Shown here: piece after piece, positions 1-5,950 of the stretch
Layout: each line of letters starts with the position of its first letter
Position numbering within the stretch: the stretch's first letter is position 1
Assembly: GCA_947177825.1 (NCBI GenBank)
Contig: CAMWWA010000009.1
Location: 1 to 16,982 of the forward strand
Source of the DNA: an uncultured Clostridia bacterium
GTDB taxonomy: Bacteria; Bacillota; Clostridia; Christensenellales; Borkfalkiaceae
Direction: 5' to 3'
Length of the DNA: 16,982 nt
Notes under the pieces: generated by a model
Seen by the model: only the letters and a program-made list of their open reading frames with translations
Database searches by the model: none
Told to the model about the DNA's origin: nothing
Made by a program: the position numbers and the translations under genes

Positions 1-346
1 TTATAAAACTGGTATTATAGCTGTTGAAGAAGCAAGTAATCGTAATGATAAAAAGATTTGTTCGCTATTTGATAGTTGTGATTACGTTTTATTTGATACA
101 TCATTTTATGGTGGGACTGGCCGTTTATCAACATTAGAGGATCTACAAAGAATAAAGCAAAAATATTCTAATAAAAAGTTTTTTATTGCTGGCGGGCTGA
201 ATGTCGTGAATGTAAAAAATATTGTTCAGCTCTTAAATCCTTTTGCTGTTGATGTTCAGAGTGGAGTCGAATCTGTAGAAATTAAGCATCGAAAAGATGA
301 AAGTAAAGTAGCACAATTTATATCAGAAGTAAAAAGTAACGGTTAG
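1..346 (+). CDS. Phosphoribosylanthranilate isomerase-like protein (TrpF superfamily), 5' end outside window
   Basis: The open frame enters from the left edge (codons start at base 2) and ends at TAG 344-346, giving the last 114 residues. It shows the C-terminal half of a TrpF-type TIM barrel. There is a strand ending VLFDTSFYGGTG (the Asp matches the catalytic acid region of TrpF and GGTG the phosphate loop), then FFIAGGLN (second phosphate-binding strand), then DVQSGVE followed by KHRKD near the end, as in DVSSGVE...RKD of TrpF. TrpF isomerises phosphoribosylanthranilate in tryptophan synthesis. It is divergent: the usual F-D-W after GGTG is replaced by LST. The catalytic Cys of the first strand would lie outside the window. 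The gene is far more AT-rich than the genes to the right and sits beside a tRNA integration scar, so it is probably carried by an element. TrpF superfamily membership is fairly secure; the substrate is not. Confidence 0.75.
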   Translation, partial: YKTGIIAVEEASNRNDKKICSLFDSCDYVLFDTSFYGGTGRLSTLEDLQRIKQKYSNKKFFIAGGLNVVNVKNIVQLLNPFAVDVQSGVESVEIKHRKDESKVAQFISEVKSNG

Positions 347-358
347 TTAATTAACTAA
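343..358. repeat. 16-bp perfect AT-rich palindrome across the trpF-like stop codon
   Basis: TTAGTTAATTAACTAA reads the same on both strands and overlaps the TAG stop. It could be a protein-binding site or an incidental AT-rich palindrome. It lies about 190 bases inside the predicted element end. No T-tract follows, so it is a poor terminator. Confidence 0.4.
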
Positions 359-467
359 AATTAATTATTACAATATACTAACTGGCTTTTAAAAGTTTTA
401 GTTTTGTAAAAAAATTGGGATGTTGCTGATTTTAAGGATTTTGTAACAAACGAAAAAGTCTGATTTT

Positions 468-511
468 GGGGCATTTTTACGCGGTTTTCGGCTAAAAATG
501 CCCTGTTTTTA
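468..511 (+). terminator. Rho-independent terminator after the trpF-like gene
   Basis: GGGCATTTTTA (469-479) pairs perfectly with TAAAAATGCCC (493-503) over 11 bp. The loop is 13 nt, and TGTTTTT follows. The upstream side carries a short run ATTTT rather than a strong A-tract, so it would work mainly on the + strand. Confidence 0.75.
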
Positions 512-546
512 TAGTTTTTGTTAAAGTAAATTTTTGACGCATATGC

Positions 547-601
547 CTTAAAATCCCTCGGGGGAGACTCCGTGCCGGTTCAAGTCCGGCCAGCGGCACC
601 A
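547..601 (+). pseudogene. 3' fragment of tRNA-Leu(UAA), candidate att site
   Basis: From the anticodon loop onward this is a tRNA-Leu. The loop CTTAAAA contains anticodon TAA and the 3' anticodon strand is TCCCT. A long class II variable arm follows (GGGGGAGACTCC), then T-stem GCCGG with loop TTCAAGT and CCGGC, acceptor strand CAGCGGC, discriminator A and encoded CCA ending at 601. The 5' partner strand GCCGCTG is absent upstream, and so are the D-arm and the 5' anticodon strand. Only GACGCAT (536-542) still resembles the D-arm exit. It therefore cannot fold as a functional tRNA. A 3'-only tRNA copy beginning at the anticodon loop is typical of tyrosine-recombinase attachment sites. Confidence 0.8.
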
Positions 602-644
602 AATAAGCGCAGGATGAAGCGGTTCAACTTACGCTTATTTTCTA
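601..644 (+). terminator. Hairpin downstream of the tRNA-Leu 3' end
   Basis: AAATAAGCG (601-609) pairs with CGCTTATTT (632-640) across a 22-nt loop, followed by TCTATT. It starts immediately after the CCA end, where a terminator for the original tRNA-Leu gene would be expected. The stem is AT-rich and the loop long, so strength is uncertain. Confidence 0.5.
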
Positions 645-662
645 TTCAAAACACAACGCCAA

Positions 663-1352
663 TCAAAGTTCAACCAACTTGCCGTTATCGAAATAATAAA
701 TATTCTCTTTTTTGAATCCGTACTTTGAACCGCTAACTGCAATATGCGGTTCAAACGTAAAACATTTTACGCTGCCGAGAGGTGCTTTGTTGCCTTTTTC
801 GATATAAATTCTATCGTTTTTATCCGTTACGATAGAGTGTCCCAGATTGCCCATAAAATCTAAATTTATATAGCCGTTAGCTGTAATAAATTCGTTTGTA
901 TGTGAGTACAGTTCCTCGAAAGTCGTTTCGGGGGTAGCAACCGATAATAATTCCAAGTGTAATTTGTCTTCCATTAGCAAGCCGTTTTTCCATTCGGTGT
1001 TTCTTATTTTATTAATATCATTTACGACAACTCCGTCTTCGATAATAATCGTCCTTGCATAATCACCTCAAACTTTGCCGACTTGCGGACTTAAATCAAC
1101 CGTTATTATATCGTTTTCTTTAATAATTTTGTCCGCGGTCCGATAGTGTTTTCCCGATATGGAAAGAGTAGTTTTATCGCCCGAAAACACGAACGCGCCT
1201 ATATCCCAATACCAAAAAGAGGTCGCGCCGAGCGACAGCATTTTGCTTTCGGCTATTTGTCTTAATTCTTGCAAGCTCATACCGACTTTTATTTCGGATT
1301 TTATAAAAGCCATCGTTTGCTTTGCAATCTGCTGAACCTCAAAATTTTTCAT
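663..1352 (-). pseudogene. M24-family metallopeptidase gene interrupted by an in-frame TGA
   Basis: Read on the minus strand from ATG 1352, the frame gives a 229-residue pita-bread (M24, aminopeptidase P/methionine aminopeptidase-like) protein. It has all five metal ligands: D86 in VDLSP, D97 in GDYARTI, H172 in GNLGHSI, E201 in FEPHI and E216 in KKEN. Codon 95 is TGA (1068-1070), one base from TGG, at a site just before GDYARTI where an aromatic residue is common in the family. The frame is otherwise open, without a frameshift. Translation stopping at residue 94 would lose four of five ligands, so the product would be inactive. Upstream there is a good promoter and no Shine-Dalgarno. TGA is an ordinary stop elsewhere in the window, so a nonsense-mutation pseudogene is the simplest reading. 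A sequencing error or readthrough remains possible. Confidence 0.85.
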
Positions 1353-1358
1353 AATAAA

Positions 1359-1387
1359 ATTTTATCACAAATGCCGCATTTTAGCAA
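1359..1387 (-). promoter_or_regulatory. Sigma70-type promoter of the M24 peptidase gene, leaderless-type
   Basis: On the minus strand TTGCTA (1382-1387) is followed by a 17-bp spacer and TAAAAT (1359-1364), with TG one base before the -10 (TGA-TAAAAT). Only six bases separate the -10 from the ATG, so transcription should begin at the start codon itself. No ribosome binding site is present, in keeping with a leaderless mRNA. Confidence 0.65.
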
Positions 1388-1405
1388 GTGATGAAATTCC
1401 GTTGC

Positions 1406-1434
1406 TTGCCTACGGGCGGGTTTAATGCTATAAT
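1406..1434 (+). promoter_or_regulatory. Promoter of the EFR1 ferredoxin gene
   Basis: TTGCCT (1406-1411), 17-bp spacer, TATAAT (1429-1434) with extended -10 TGC. It is divergent from the M24 promoter and separated from it by about 20 bases. The predicted transcript starts near 1441, and GAGAGGAG (1439-1446) lies at the very 5' end of the message ahead of ATG 1451. Confidence 0.7.
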
Positions 1435-1450
1435 GGTCGAGAGGAGTTTT

Positions 1451-2227
1451 ATGGTTGGCGTTTATTTCAGCGGAACGGGCAATACGAAATATTGTATAGA
1501 AAAATTTTTGAAAGCTCTTGACGGGGAAGCGGAGGCTCTGCCGATAGAAGACCCTGCGGCAACGGAGGCGGTCAAAAATGCGGACGAAATAGTTTTTGCA
1601 TACCCCGTGTACTATTCCAATCTGCCGAAAATCGTCAGAGACTATATTTGCGATAACGCTGACATATGGCGGGGTAAACGCGTTTTTGTTATTGCGACTA
1701 TGGGTTTGTTCAGCGGTGATGGCGCGGGCTGTTCGGCGCGACTGTTGAAAAAGTACGGAGCAAAGGTTGTCGGCGCTCTGCACTTAAAAATGCCCGATTG
1801 TATCGGCGACGTCAAACTGCTGAAAAAGCCGCTCGATAAAAATCGTCAACTGATTAAGCAAGCAGACAACAAAATCGTTAAAGCTGCCGATAAAATCAAA
1901 CGCGGGAAATACCCGAAAGAGGGACTGGGCTTTTTCTATCACATTGCGGGATTGTTTGGGCAGAGATTGTATTTCCCCAATAAAACCAAAAAGTACTATG
2001 ACAATGTAAAGGCGGACGGAAGCAAATGCGTTGCTTGCGGTCTGTGCGCCTCGGTCTGCCCGATGCAAAACATCCACGTAGAGAGTGGCGAGGTTACGTT
2101 CAACGGCAAGTGCACTATGTGCTACCGCTGCTTCTCCAACTGCCCGCAAAAGGCGATAACGATAATCGGCAAGCAAGTTTACGAGCAGGGCAAAATAGAA
2201 AAATACTTAGACGGTGGGAATGTTTGA
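1451..2227 (+). CDS. EFR1-family flavodoxin/ferredoxin (flavodoxin fold plus two [4Fe-4S] motifs)
   Basis: This is a cytoplasmic electron carrier of 258 residues. The N-terminal flavodoxin domain has the FMN phosphate loop FSGTGNT at residues 6-12 and YPVYYSNLP near 51-59. The C-terminal ferredoxin domain holds two complete clusters, C193/C196/C199/C203 and C221/C224/C227/C231, each ending CP. The family (annotated EFR1 ferrodoxin) is common in anaerobes; its physiological partner is unknown. I chose ATG 1451 because GAGAGGAG lies six bases upstream and the conserved strand VGVYFSGTGNT follows directly. A longer frame from 1388 would run through the promoter. The stop TGA overlaps the Shine-Dalgarno region of the next gene, so the two are coupled. 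No damage is visible, unlike its neighbours. Confidence 0.9.
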   Translation: MVGVYFSGTGNTKYCIEKFLKALDGEAEALPIEDPAATEAVKNADEIVFAYPVYYSNLPKIVRDYICDNADIWRGKRVFVIATMGLFSGDGAGCSARLLKKYGAKVVGALHLKMPDCIGDVKLLKKPLDKNRQLIKQADNKIVKAADKIKRGKYPKEGLGFFYHIAGLFGQRLYFPNKTKKYYDNVKADGSKCVACGLCASVCPMQNIHVESGEVTFNGKCTMCYRCFSNCPQKAITIIGKQVYEQGKIEKYLDGGNV

Positions 2228-2228
2228 T

Positions 2229-2789
2229 ATGAACGAAATTTTGACGTTTGCCGACAGGGAAGAATTCAGGAAGTGGCTTTCAGAAAACTGTAAGTCAAGC
2301 GAGGGCGTTTGGCTGTTGTTTGGAAAGAGCGGTGGTCCGAAAACTATTAAAGCGGAAGAGGCGCTTGAAGAAGCGTTGTGCTTCGGCTGGATAGACGGAC
2401 AGATGCAGAGTCTTGACGACAAAACTTACAAGAAATATTTTGCCGGGCGCAGGGCGAAAAACAAGTGGTCGGATAAAAATAAAACGTTGGTCAAGAGCCT
2501 CGAAGAGCGTGGACTTATGACCGACTTCGGCAGAGAAAAGATAGAGGAAGCAAAGAAAAACGGTCAGTGGGACGCGCCCGATTTAATGGCTCTCGGTGAG
2601 GATGCAGTTGCAGTTCTTTCCGAATTGCTTCAAGAATAAGAACCCGCAAACACCAATTTTCAAGCTATGCCGCTGTCAGTAAAGAAAACTTACTCCCGCG
2701 CATACTTCGACGCAAAGACGGACGCGGGCAAGCAAAAACGGCTTGCCTGGATAGTGGACAGGCTTAACAAAAATCTGAGACCTATGTAA
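2229..2789 (+). pseudogene. YdeI/OmpD-associated family gene interrupted by an in-frame TAA
   Basis: The frame from ATG 2229 (after GGTGGG at 2213-2218) encodes a YdeI-family protein with the family landmarks EGVWLLFGKSGG, ALCFGWIDGQ, KNKWSDKN and NGQWDAPD. Codon 137 (2637-2639) is TAA. The same frame then continues for 49 codons with the expected C-terminus (EPANTNFQAM, KKTYSRAYFDAKTDAG, RLAWIVDRLNKNLRPM) and a second stop at 2787-2789. The total would be 186 residues, a normal family length. The lost residue lies just before the conserved EPA.TNF segment; a Tyr codon there would be one base from TAA. YdeI-like proteins are small cytoplasmic proteins linked to stress or peptide resistance, with no settled biochemistry. 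A 136-residue truncated product would lack the conserved C-terminal helices. Confidence 0.85.
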
Positions 2790-2804
2790 AAAGAGGAAAG
2801 GTAT

Positions 2805-3059
2805 ATGACACAACTTACGACAATGATGAATATCGGAAAGGAGATGGCAAGCAAGCTGAAAAGCGTTGAAATAGATTGCGCCGAAAAGCTTATCGAGGTC
2901 GGCTCGAAAGAGGCGTTCTTCAGACTGAAAACCAAATATCCGCAAGTGTGTTTGGTGCATCTGTACACGCTGGAAGGGGCAATTCAAAACTTGGAATTCA
3001 ACTGCCTTTCCGAAGAAACCAAAGCAGACTTGAAAGCGTTCAGCGACAGCTTGAAATAG
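2805..3059 (+). CDS. TfoX C-terminal-type helix-hairpin-helix protein
   Basis: The protein has 84 residues. It matches the stand-alone TfoX/Sxy C-terminal domain: LTTMMNIGKEMASKL (the hairpin with the conserved NIG), then IDCAEKLIEVGSKEAF, then VCLVHLYTLEGAIQNL, then LSEETKADLKAF. In proteobacteria TfoX/Sxy is a competence activator. The small Firmicutes versions have no established role, so I name only the domain. ATG 2805 is preceded by AGAGGAAAGG. It lies 15 bases after the restored end of the YdeI frame, so the EFR1-YdeI-TfoX-DUF3795 genes read as one former operon. No damage is seen. Confidence 0.8.
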   Translation: MTQLTTMMNIGKEMASKLKSVEIDCAEKLIEVGSKEAFFRLKTKYPQVCLVHLYTLEGAIQNLEFNCLSEETKADLKAFSDSLK

Positions 3060-3073
3060 GAGGTGGATTACCA

Positions 3074-3178
3074 ATGAAAAAACTTATTGCATATTGCGGG
3101 CTCGGTTGCGAGAAGTGCGACGCGCGGACGGCTACGCTCAACAATGCCGAAGCGTTGGGCAACCTTAAGAATAAGTAA
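3074..3178 (+). pseudogene. Truncated DUF3795 gene (first 34 codons only)
   Basis: ATG 3074 has a strong AGGAGG at 3059-3064 and begins MKKLIAYCGLGCEKCDAR, the signature N-terminus of DUF3795 proteins, whose YCGL.C..CDA cysteines likely bind metal. Family members run well beyond 100 residues with further Cys pairs. Here the frame diverges after about residue 28 and stops at TAA 3176-3178. No remainder of the domain follows, so the 3' part was probably deleted. The following bases hold a hairpin and then the tail of an unrelated regulator, which marks the deletion or rearrangement joint. Confidence 0.75.
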
Positions 3179-3205
3179 TAAAAATGCTTAGACTTATTCT
3201 CTATT
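3168..3205 (+). terminator. AT-rich hairpin at the DUF3795 truncation point
   Basis: AGAATAAGT (3168-3176) pairs perfectly with ACTTATTCT (3192-3200) around a 15-nt loop; CTATTT follows. Its 3' arm and tail resemble those of the hairpin after the tRNA-Leu fragment (CTTATTTTCTATT against CTTATTCTCTATT). It may be a weak terminator. Confidence 0.4.
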
Positions 3206-3257
3206 TAACTGGGCAAAAGCTCTCGGCTGCACAATGGAAGATTTACTGAAAGAATAA
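3192..3257 (+). pseudogene. C-terminal remnant of a Cro/CI-type HTH regulator
   Basis: Between the stop at 3189-3191 and TAA 3255-3257 one frame reads YSLFNWAKALGCTMEDLLKE. That matches the final helices of XRE-family repressors (…IAKALGC..EDLL). There is no start codon with a binding site and no recognition helix, so only the tail survives. It sits directly after the truncated DUF3795 gene and supports a rearrangement here. Confidence 0.55.
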
Positions 3258-3331
3258 AATTGTAGAATTAAGTCACAAACGAGTCAAAATCATAGTCTTA
3301 TCAAAATAATAGGGTGTTAAGGGAGATACAA

Positions 3332-4834
3332 ATGAAGCCCGTTAATTTATACGAATTTTCCAAAACGTTCTTTTTGTCTGAAAATCCTTTATCAGTTTAT
3401 GAAAAATTTAATTCTCAACGCAACAAAAGTATACAAATAAAGAGTAGAGAAATAGAGACTATTCAGAAATGTATTTCTCTACTTTATGAACTTGTCGAAT
3501 TAGAGAATTGGGACGGATTCTATTACTCGTTTTCTATTCCGCAAATATCCAAAGAATTTGATTTGCTGAAATTGGGCGATGATAAAGTCTTGAATTTAGA
3601 GTTAAAAAGCGAATACACTTCCGACGAGAAATTATTAAAACAACTGGTGCGCAATAACTATTACTTATCACACTTAGGAAAAGAAATAATTGAAATCGTT
3701 TACGTGGCGGACAAAAATGCATTTTACCTTTTGAAGGGAGATAATCTTGTCGATATAGACGTTACCGCCGTTGCCGAAATTATAAACGGAATAGGCGGTT
3801 TTTACGAAGAAGATATAGAAGCTTTGTTCAAACCTGCGCAATTTCTAGTGTCGCCTATAAATACGCCCGAAAAATTTGTCAGCGGCAATTATTTTCTGAC
3901 AGACCATCAGGAAACCATAAGGAACGCAATAATAGAGGATAGGGGGAGCGGAAGCGGCTCGTCTAACTTTTATCAGGTTACGGGCGGCGCAGGAACGGGA
4001 AAAACTCTCTTAATATATGACATTGCCAAAAACCTTGCACGGACGAAAAAGATTTGTGTCATTCATTGTGCGTATCTGGCGGACGGACACATATATCTTA
4101 ACGAGCATTTAAATAACGTCACCATTGTTTCGGTAAAGGATACTTATGGTATAAACTTCGGAGATTACGACGGATTTGTAATTGACGAAGCTCACCGTCT
4201 CCGCCCTGCGCAGTTATCCCTTATCTGCGAAAAGGTAACAGCTTTAAATAAGTTTTGCGTGTTCGGAGGGGACGGGGAACAGTGTTTATCAAAGGCTGAA
4301 GTAAAAGACAATATCAGCGAGAAAATAAATAATTTAGAGGGCTGTAAACACTTTAAGTTAACTAACAAAATAAGAACAAATCCCGAATTGGCGGATTTTA
4401 TCCATCTGTTGAGGAAAATCAACGACCCGGTCATGACTAAGTCCTTTCCGAACGTAAAAATTATCTATGCGGATACGTACGAATACGCAAACGTTTTAAT
4501 AGAAAAATACAGCAAGAAGGGCTATAAGTACATAAGTTATACTCAGTCAGCTTATTACAGTCACAACATAGACAAAATACAGTCAAGCGATAACACGCAT
4601 AAGGTAGTGGGGCAGGAATTCGATAATGTCCTGATGGTTATCAACGAAAGCTTCGCGTATCTTGACGACGGCAGGTTGGGCGCTTACGAACATCCCGTAC
4701 CTGATTATCTATTTGCGCAATTACTATATCAGGGATTAACGCGTGTTAGAGAAAAATTGATTATTATAGTTTTGAATAATAAAACCGTATTTGAAAAACT
4801 GATGGGGGCTATTAAAAATGCCACGAAAGACTGA
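3332..4834 (+). CDS. PD-(D/E)XK nuclease fused to SF1/DUF2075-type DNA/RNA helicase
   Basis: The predicted protein has 500 residues. The N-terminal part (about 60-140) carries a restriction-endonuclease-like core: D77 in KEFDLLK, E90-L-K92 in LNLELKSE and a downstream Q104 in LLKQLVRNNYYL, the usual PD-(D/E)XK arrangement. From about 185 an SF1 helicase of the DUF2075 type follows. It shows Walker A GGAGTGKT (218-225), Walker B VIDEAH (283-288), NKIRTNPEL (345-353), HKVVGQEFDNVLMVI (423-437) and the arginine-finger motif QGLTRVREKLIII (467-479). Such proteins probably translocate on and cut nucleic acid; no member I know of is assigned a precise function. ATG 3332 follows AAGGGAG, so it is preferred to the GTG at 3314. 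It overlaps the Nudix gene by 17 bases. It is more AT-rich than the genes after 6350, which suggests acquisition. There are no signal peptide or membrane segments. Confidence 0.85.
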   Translation: MKPVNLYEFSKTFFLSENPLSVYEKFNSQRNKSIQIKSREIETIQKCISLLYELVELENWDGFYYSFSIPQISKEFDLLKLGDDKVLNLELKSEYTSDEKLLKQLVRNNYYLSHLGKEIIEIVYVADKNAFYLLKGDNLVDIDVTAVAEIINGIGGFYEEDIEALFKPAQFLVSPINTPEKFVSGNYFLTDHQETIRNAIIEDRGSGSGSSNFYQVTGGAGTGKTLLIYDIAKNLARTKKICVIHCAYLADGHIYLNEHLNNVTIVSVKDTYGINFGDYDGFVIDEAHRLRPAQLSLICEKVTALNKFCVFGGDGEQCLSKAEVKDNISEKINNLEGCKHFKLTNKIRTNPELADFIHLLRKINDPVMTKSFPNVKIIYADTYEYANVLIEKYSKKGYKYISYTQSAYYSHNIDKIQSSDNTHKVVGQEFDNVLMVINESFAYLDDGRLGAYEHPVPDYLFAQLLYQGLTRVREKLIIIVLNNKTVFEKLMGAIKNATKD

Positions 4835-5243
4835 CACGAACGTAGTTGAAGTTGTTGCCGCGTTGATATGGAATAAGGACAAGTTTTTGATTTGCCAAAG
4901 ACCTGCAAAGAAGGCGAGAGGGCTGTTGTGGGAATTTGTCGGAGGCAAAGTTGAAGAGGGCGAAACGAAAGAGCAAGCGCTTATCCGCGAATGTCAGGAA
5001 GAGCTTGCAATTACGGTTGAGCCGCACGATGTATTTACGGAAGTAACGCATGAATATCCCGATATAACCGTACATTTGACATTGTTTAATTGCACTATAT
5101 CGCGTGGACAACCGCAGCTATTAGAGCATAATGCACTTGAGTGGATTAACGCAAAAGAAATAGCAAATTACAATTTCTGTCCTGCCGACGTTGAAATTTT
5201 AAAGAGAATAAAAGAATATGTTGACTTTAAGATTAGGCGATAA
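4818..5243 (+). CDS. NudG/MutT-like Nudix nucleoside triphosphate pyrophosphohydrolase
   Basis: The protein has 141 residues with a Nudix box from G43 to I65: GGKVEEGE, then R57-E58-C59-Q60-E61-E62-L63-A64-I65. The catalytic REx2EE core is intact; the usual Gly near the end is Ala64. QRP.....LWEFVGGKVE before the box and FCPADVEILKRI at the end are typical of the MutT/NudG group, which hydrolyse oxidised or modified (d)NTPs to the monophosphate. NudG prefers modified pyrimidine nucleotides such as 5-hydroxy- or 5-methyl-dCTP; whether this copy does is inference. ATG 4818 lies inside the helicase gene and its own stop lies inside the next gene, so the three are translationally coupled. That coupling argues for a shared job rather than general housekeeping. 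Confidence 0.9.
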   Translation: MPRKTDTNVVEVVAALIWNKDKFLICQRPAKKARGLLWEFVGGKVEEGETKEQALIRECQEELAITVEPHDVFTEVTHEYPDITVHLTLFNCTISRGQPQLLEHNALEWINAKEIANYNFCPADVEILKRIKEYVDFKIRR

Positions 5244-5889
5244 AACACTGCAAAAAAGTTATGTTGGGATGATTAATGAAACGATAGGCACTAACTATAA
5301 GAATTTATTAAGGTGTACTGTTGATTTAGAACAATTTGATGTACCAAAAGTCATTGCGTGGTTTGTTTATATGGACGGTAGCGCACATGGTTACCCTGAT
5401 GGTTGGCAATGGAAAAATACTCTCTCATCCGACGGGAATACAATCATAGAAGAACACATAAGTTCCGTAAAGGAAACACTTAAAGAAAGGCAAATTAAAG
5501 AAGGCTATAATCCGTATAGGCTTTGTTTTCAAAGAGATTACATAAACAACAGGAATGGATATTGGTGTAAGTTCGTAGGAGTATTTCGGTTTTCAAGGTT
5601 TTTAAGAGCGGGATTAGATAAATTTGAATATGTCAAAGTGCTTGACGAATTTACAGTTGGATGTAAGGGAGATGGATATAATCCAAGACTGAATAGCAAA
5701 AATGATTTTTTGGTAGATGCGCCCTCTTATAAAGTGCCAATTGAGAAGATGCTATTTTCGGACAGCGTATATAGATTATTGAAAAAAGGAGGCATTGAAA
5801 AATCTGGTGATTTGCTCGAATTAGGTATTGGAGTTGATGGACCAATAGCTACAGAAATCAGGCAAAAATTGTACGAGTATTTTCACTAA
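5218..5889 (+). CDS. Uncharacterised protein, third gene of the nuclease-helicase operon
   Basis: I do not recognise this 223-residue protein. It is soluble, without signal peptide or membrane segment, and rich in aromatics. Visible landmarks are VIAWFVYMDGS followed by GYPDGWQWKN and DGNTIIEEHI (about 45-80), a YNPYRLCFQRDY segment (about 98-109), and GYWCKFVGVFRFSRFL (about 114-129) followed by YVKVLDEF. The F-x-G-V-F strand resembles, by eye only, small beta domains that read nucleic acids in restriction systems. The C-terminal 45 residues look helical. ATG 5218 overlaps the Nudix gene by 26 bases and has only a weak purine-rich AAAGAGA upstream, so it is probably translated by coupling. 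The gene is AT-rich like the helicase. It ends 21 bases before the operon terminator. Confidence 0.75.
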   Translation: MLTLRLGDKTLQKSYVGMINETIGTNYKNLLRCTVDLEQFDVPKVIAWFVYMDGSAHGYPDGWQWKNTLSSDGNTIIEEHISSVKETLKERQIKEGYNPYRLCFQRDYINNRNGYWCKFVGVFRFSRFLRAGLDKFEYVKVLDEFTVGCKGDGYNPRLNSKNDFLVDAPSYKVPIEKMLFSDSVYRLLKKGGIEKSGDLLELGIGVDGPIATEIRQKLYEYFH

Positions 5890-5910
5890 TTTCTAATAGA
5901 GATAAGTTAT

Positions 5911-5950
5911 AACCCAGTCCGGCGGAGGAATCCGTCGGGCTGGGTTTATG
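5911..5950 (+). terminator. Terminator of the nuclease-helicase/Nudix operon
   Basis: AACCCAGTCCGGCGG (5911-5925) pairs with CCGTCGGGCTGGGTT (5932-5946) over 15 positions, two of them G-T wobbles, around a 6-nt loop. The tail is TTATGTT, rather poor in T, but the stem is very stable. It sits 21 bases after the last stop codon, so the three-gene unit ends here. Confidence 0.75.

Larger units (their letters stand above)
1..546. mobile_element. Probable right end of an element integrated at a tRNA-Leu gene
   Basis: Everything left of the tRNA-Leu 3' fragment is AT-rich and differs in composition from the chromosome-like genes further right. In tRNA-targeted integration the intact tRNA gene stays at the far end of the element, and a copy of its 3' end marks this end with the flank continuing to the right. 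The orientation of the fragment fits that arrangement. No integrase is visible because only about 0.5 kb of the putative element is in the window. The boundary is inferred from where similarity to tRNA begins. Confidence 0.5.

Noticed and set aside
536..546. Treating 536-601 as a complete unusual tRNA
   Set aside because: GACGCAT matches a D-arm exit, but no 5' acceptor strand or anticodon 5' strand can be formed from the bases upstream.
1068..1070. TGA recoded as Trp or selenocysteine
   Set aside because: TGA ends the EFR1 gene, the helicase gene, DUF4250 and mnmA in proper places, so the code is standard. No selenocysteine insertion hairpin is evident after the codon, and the family has no selenocysteine there.
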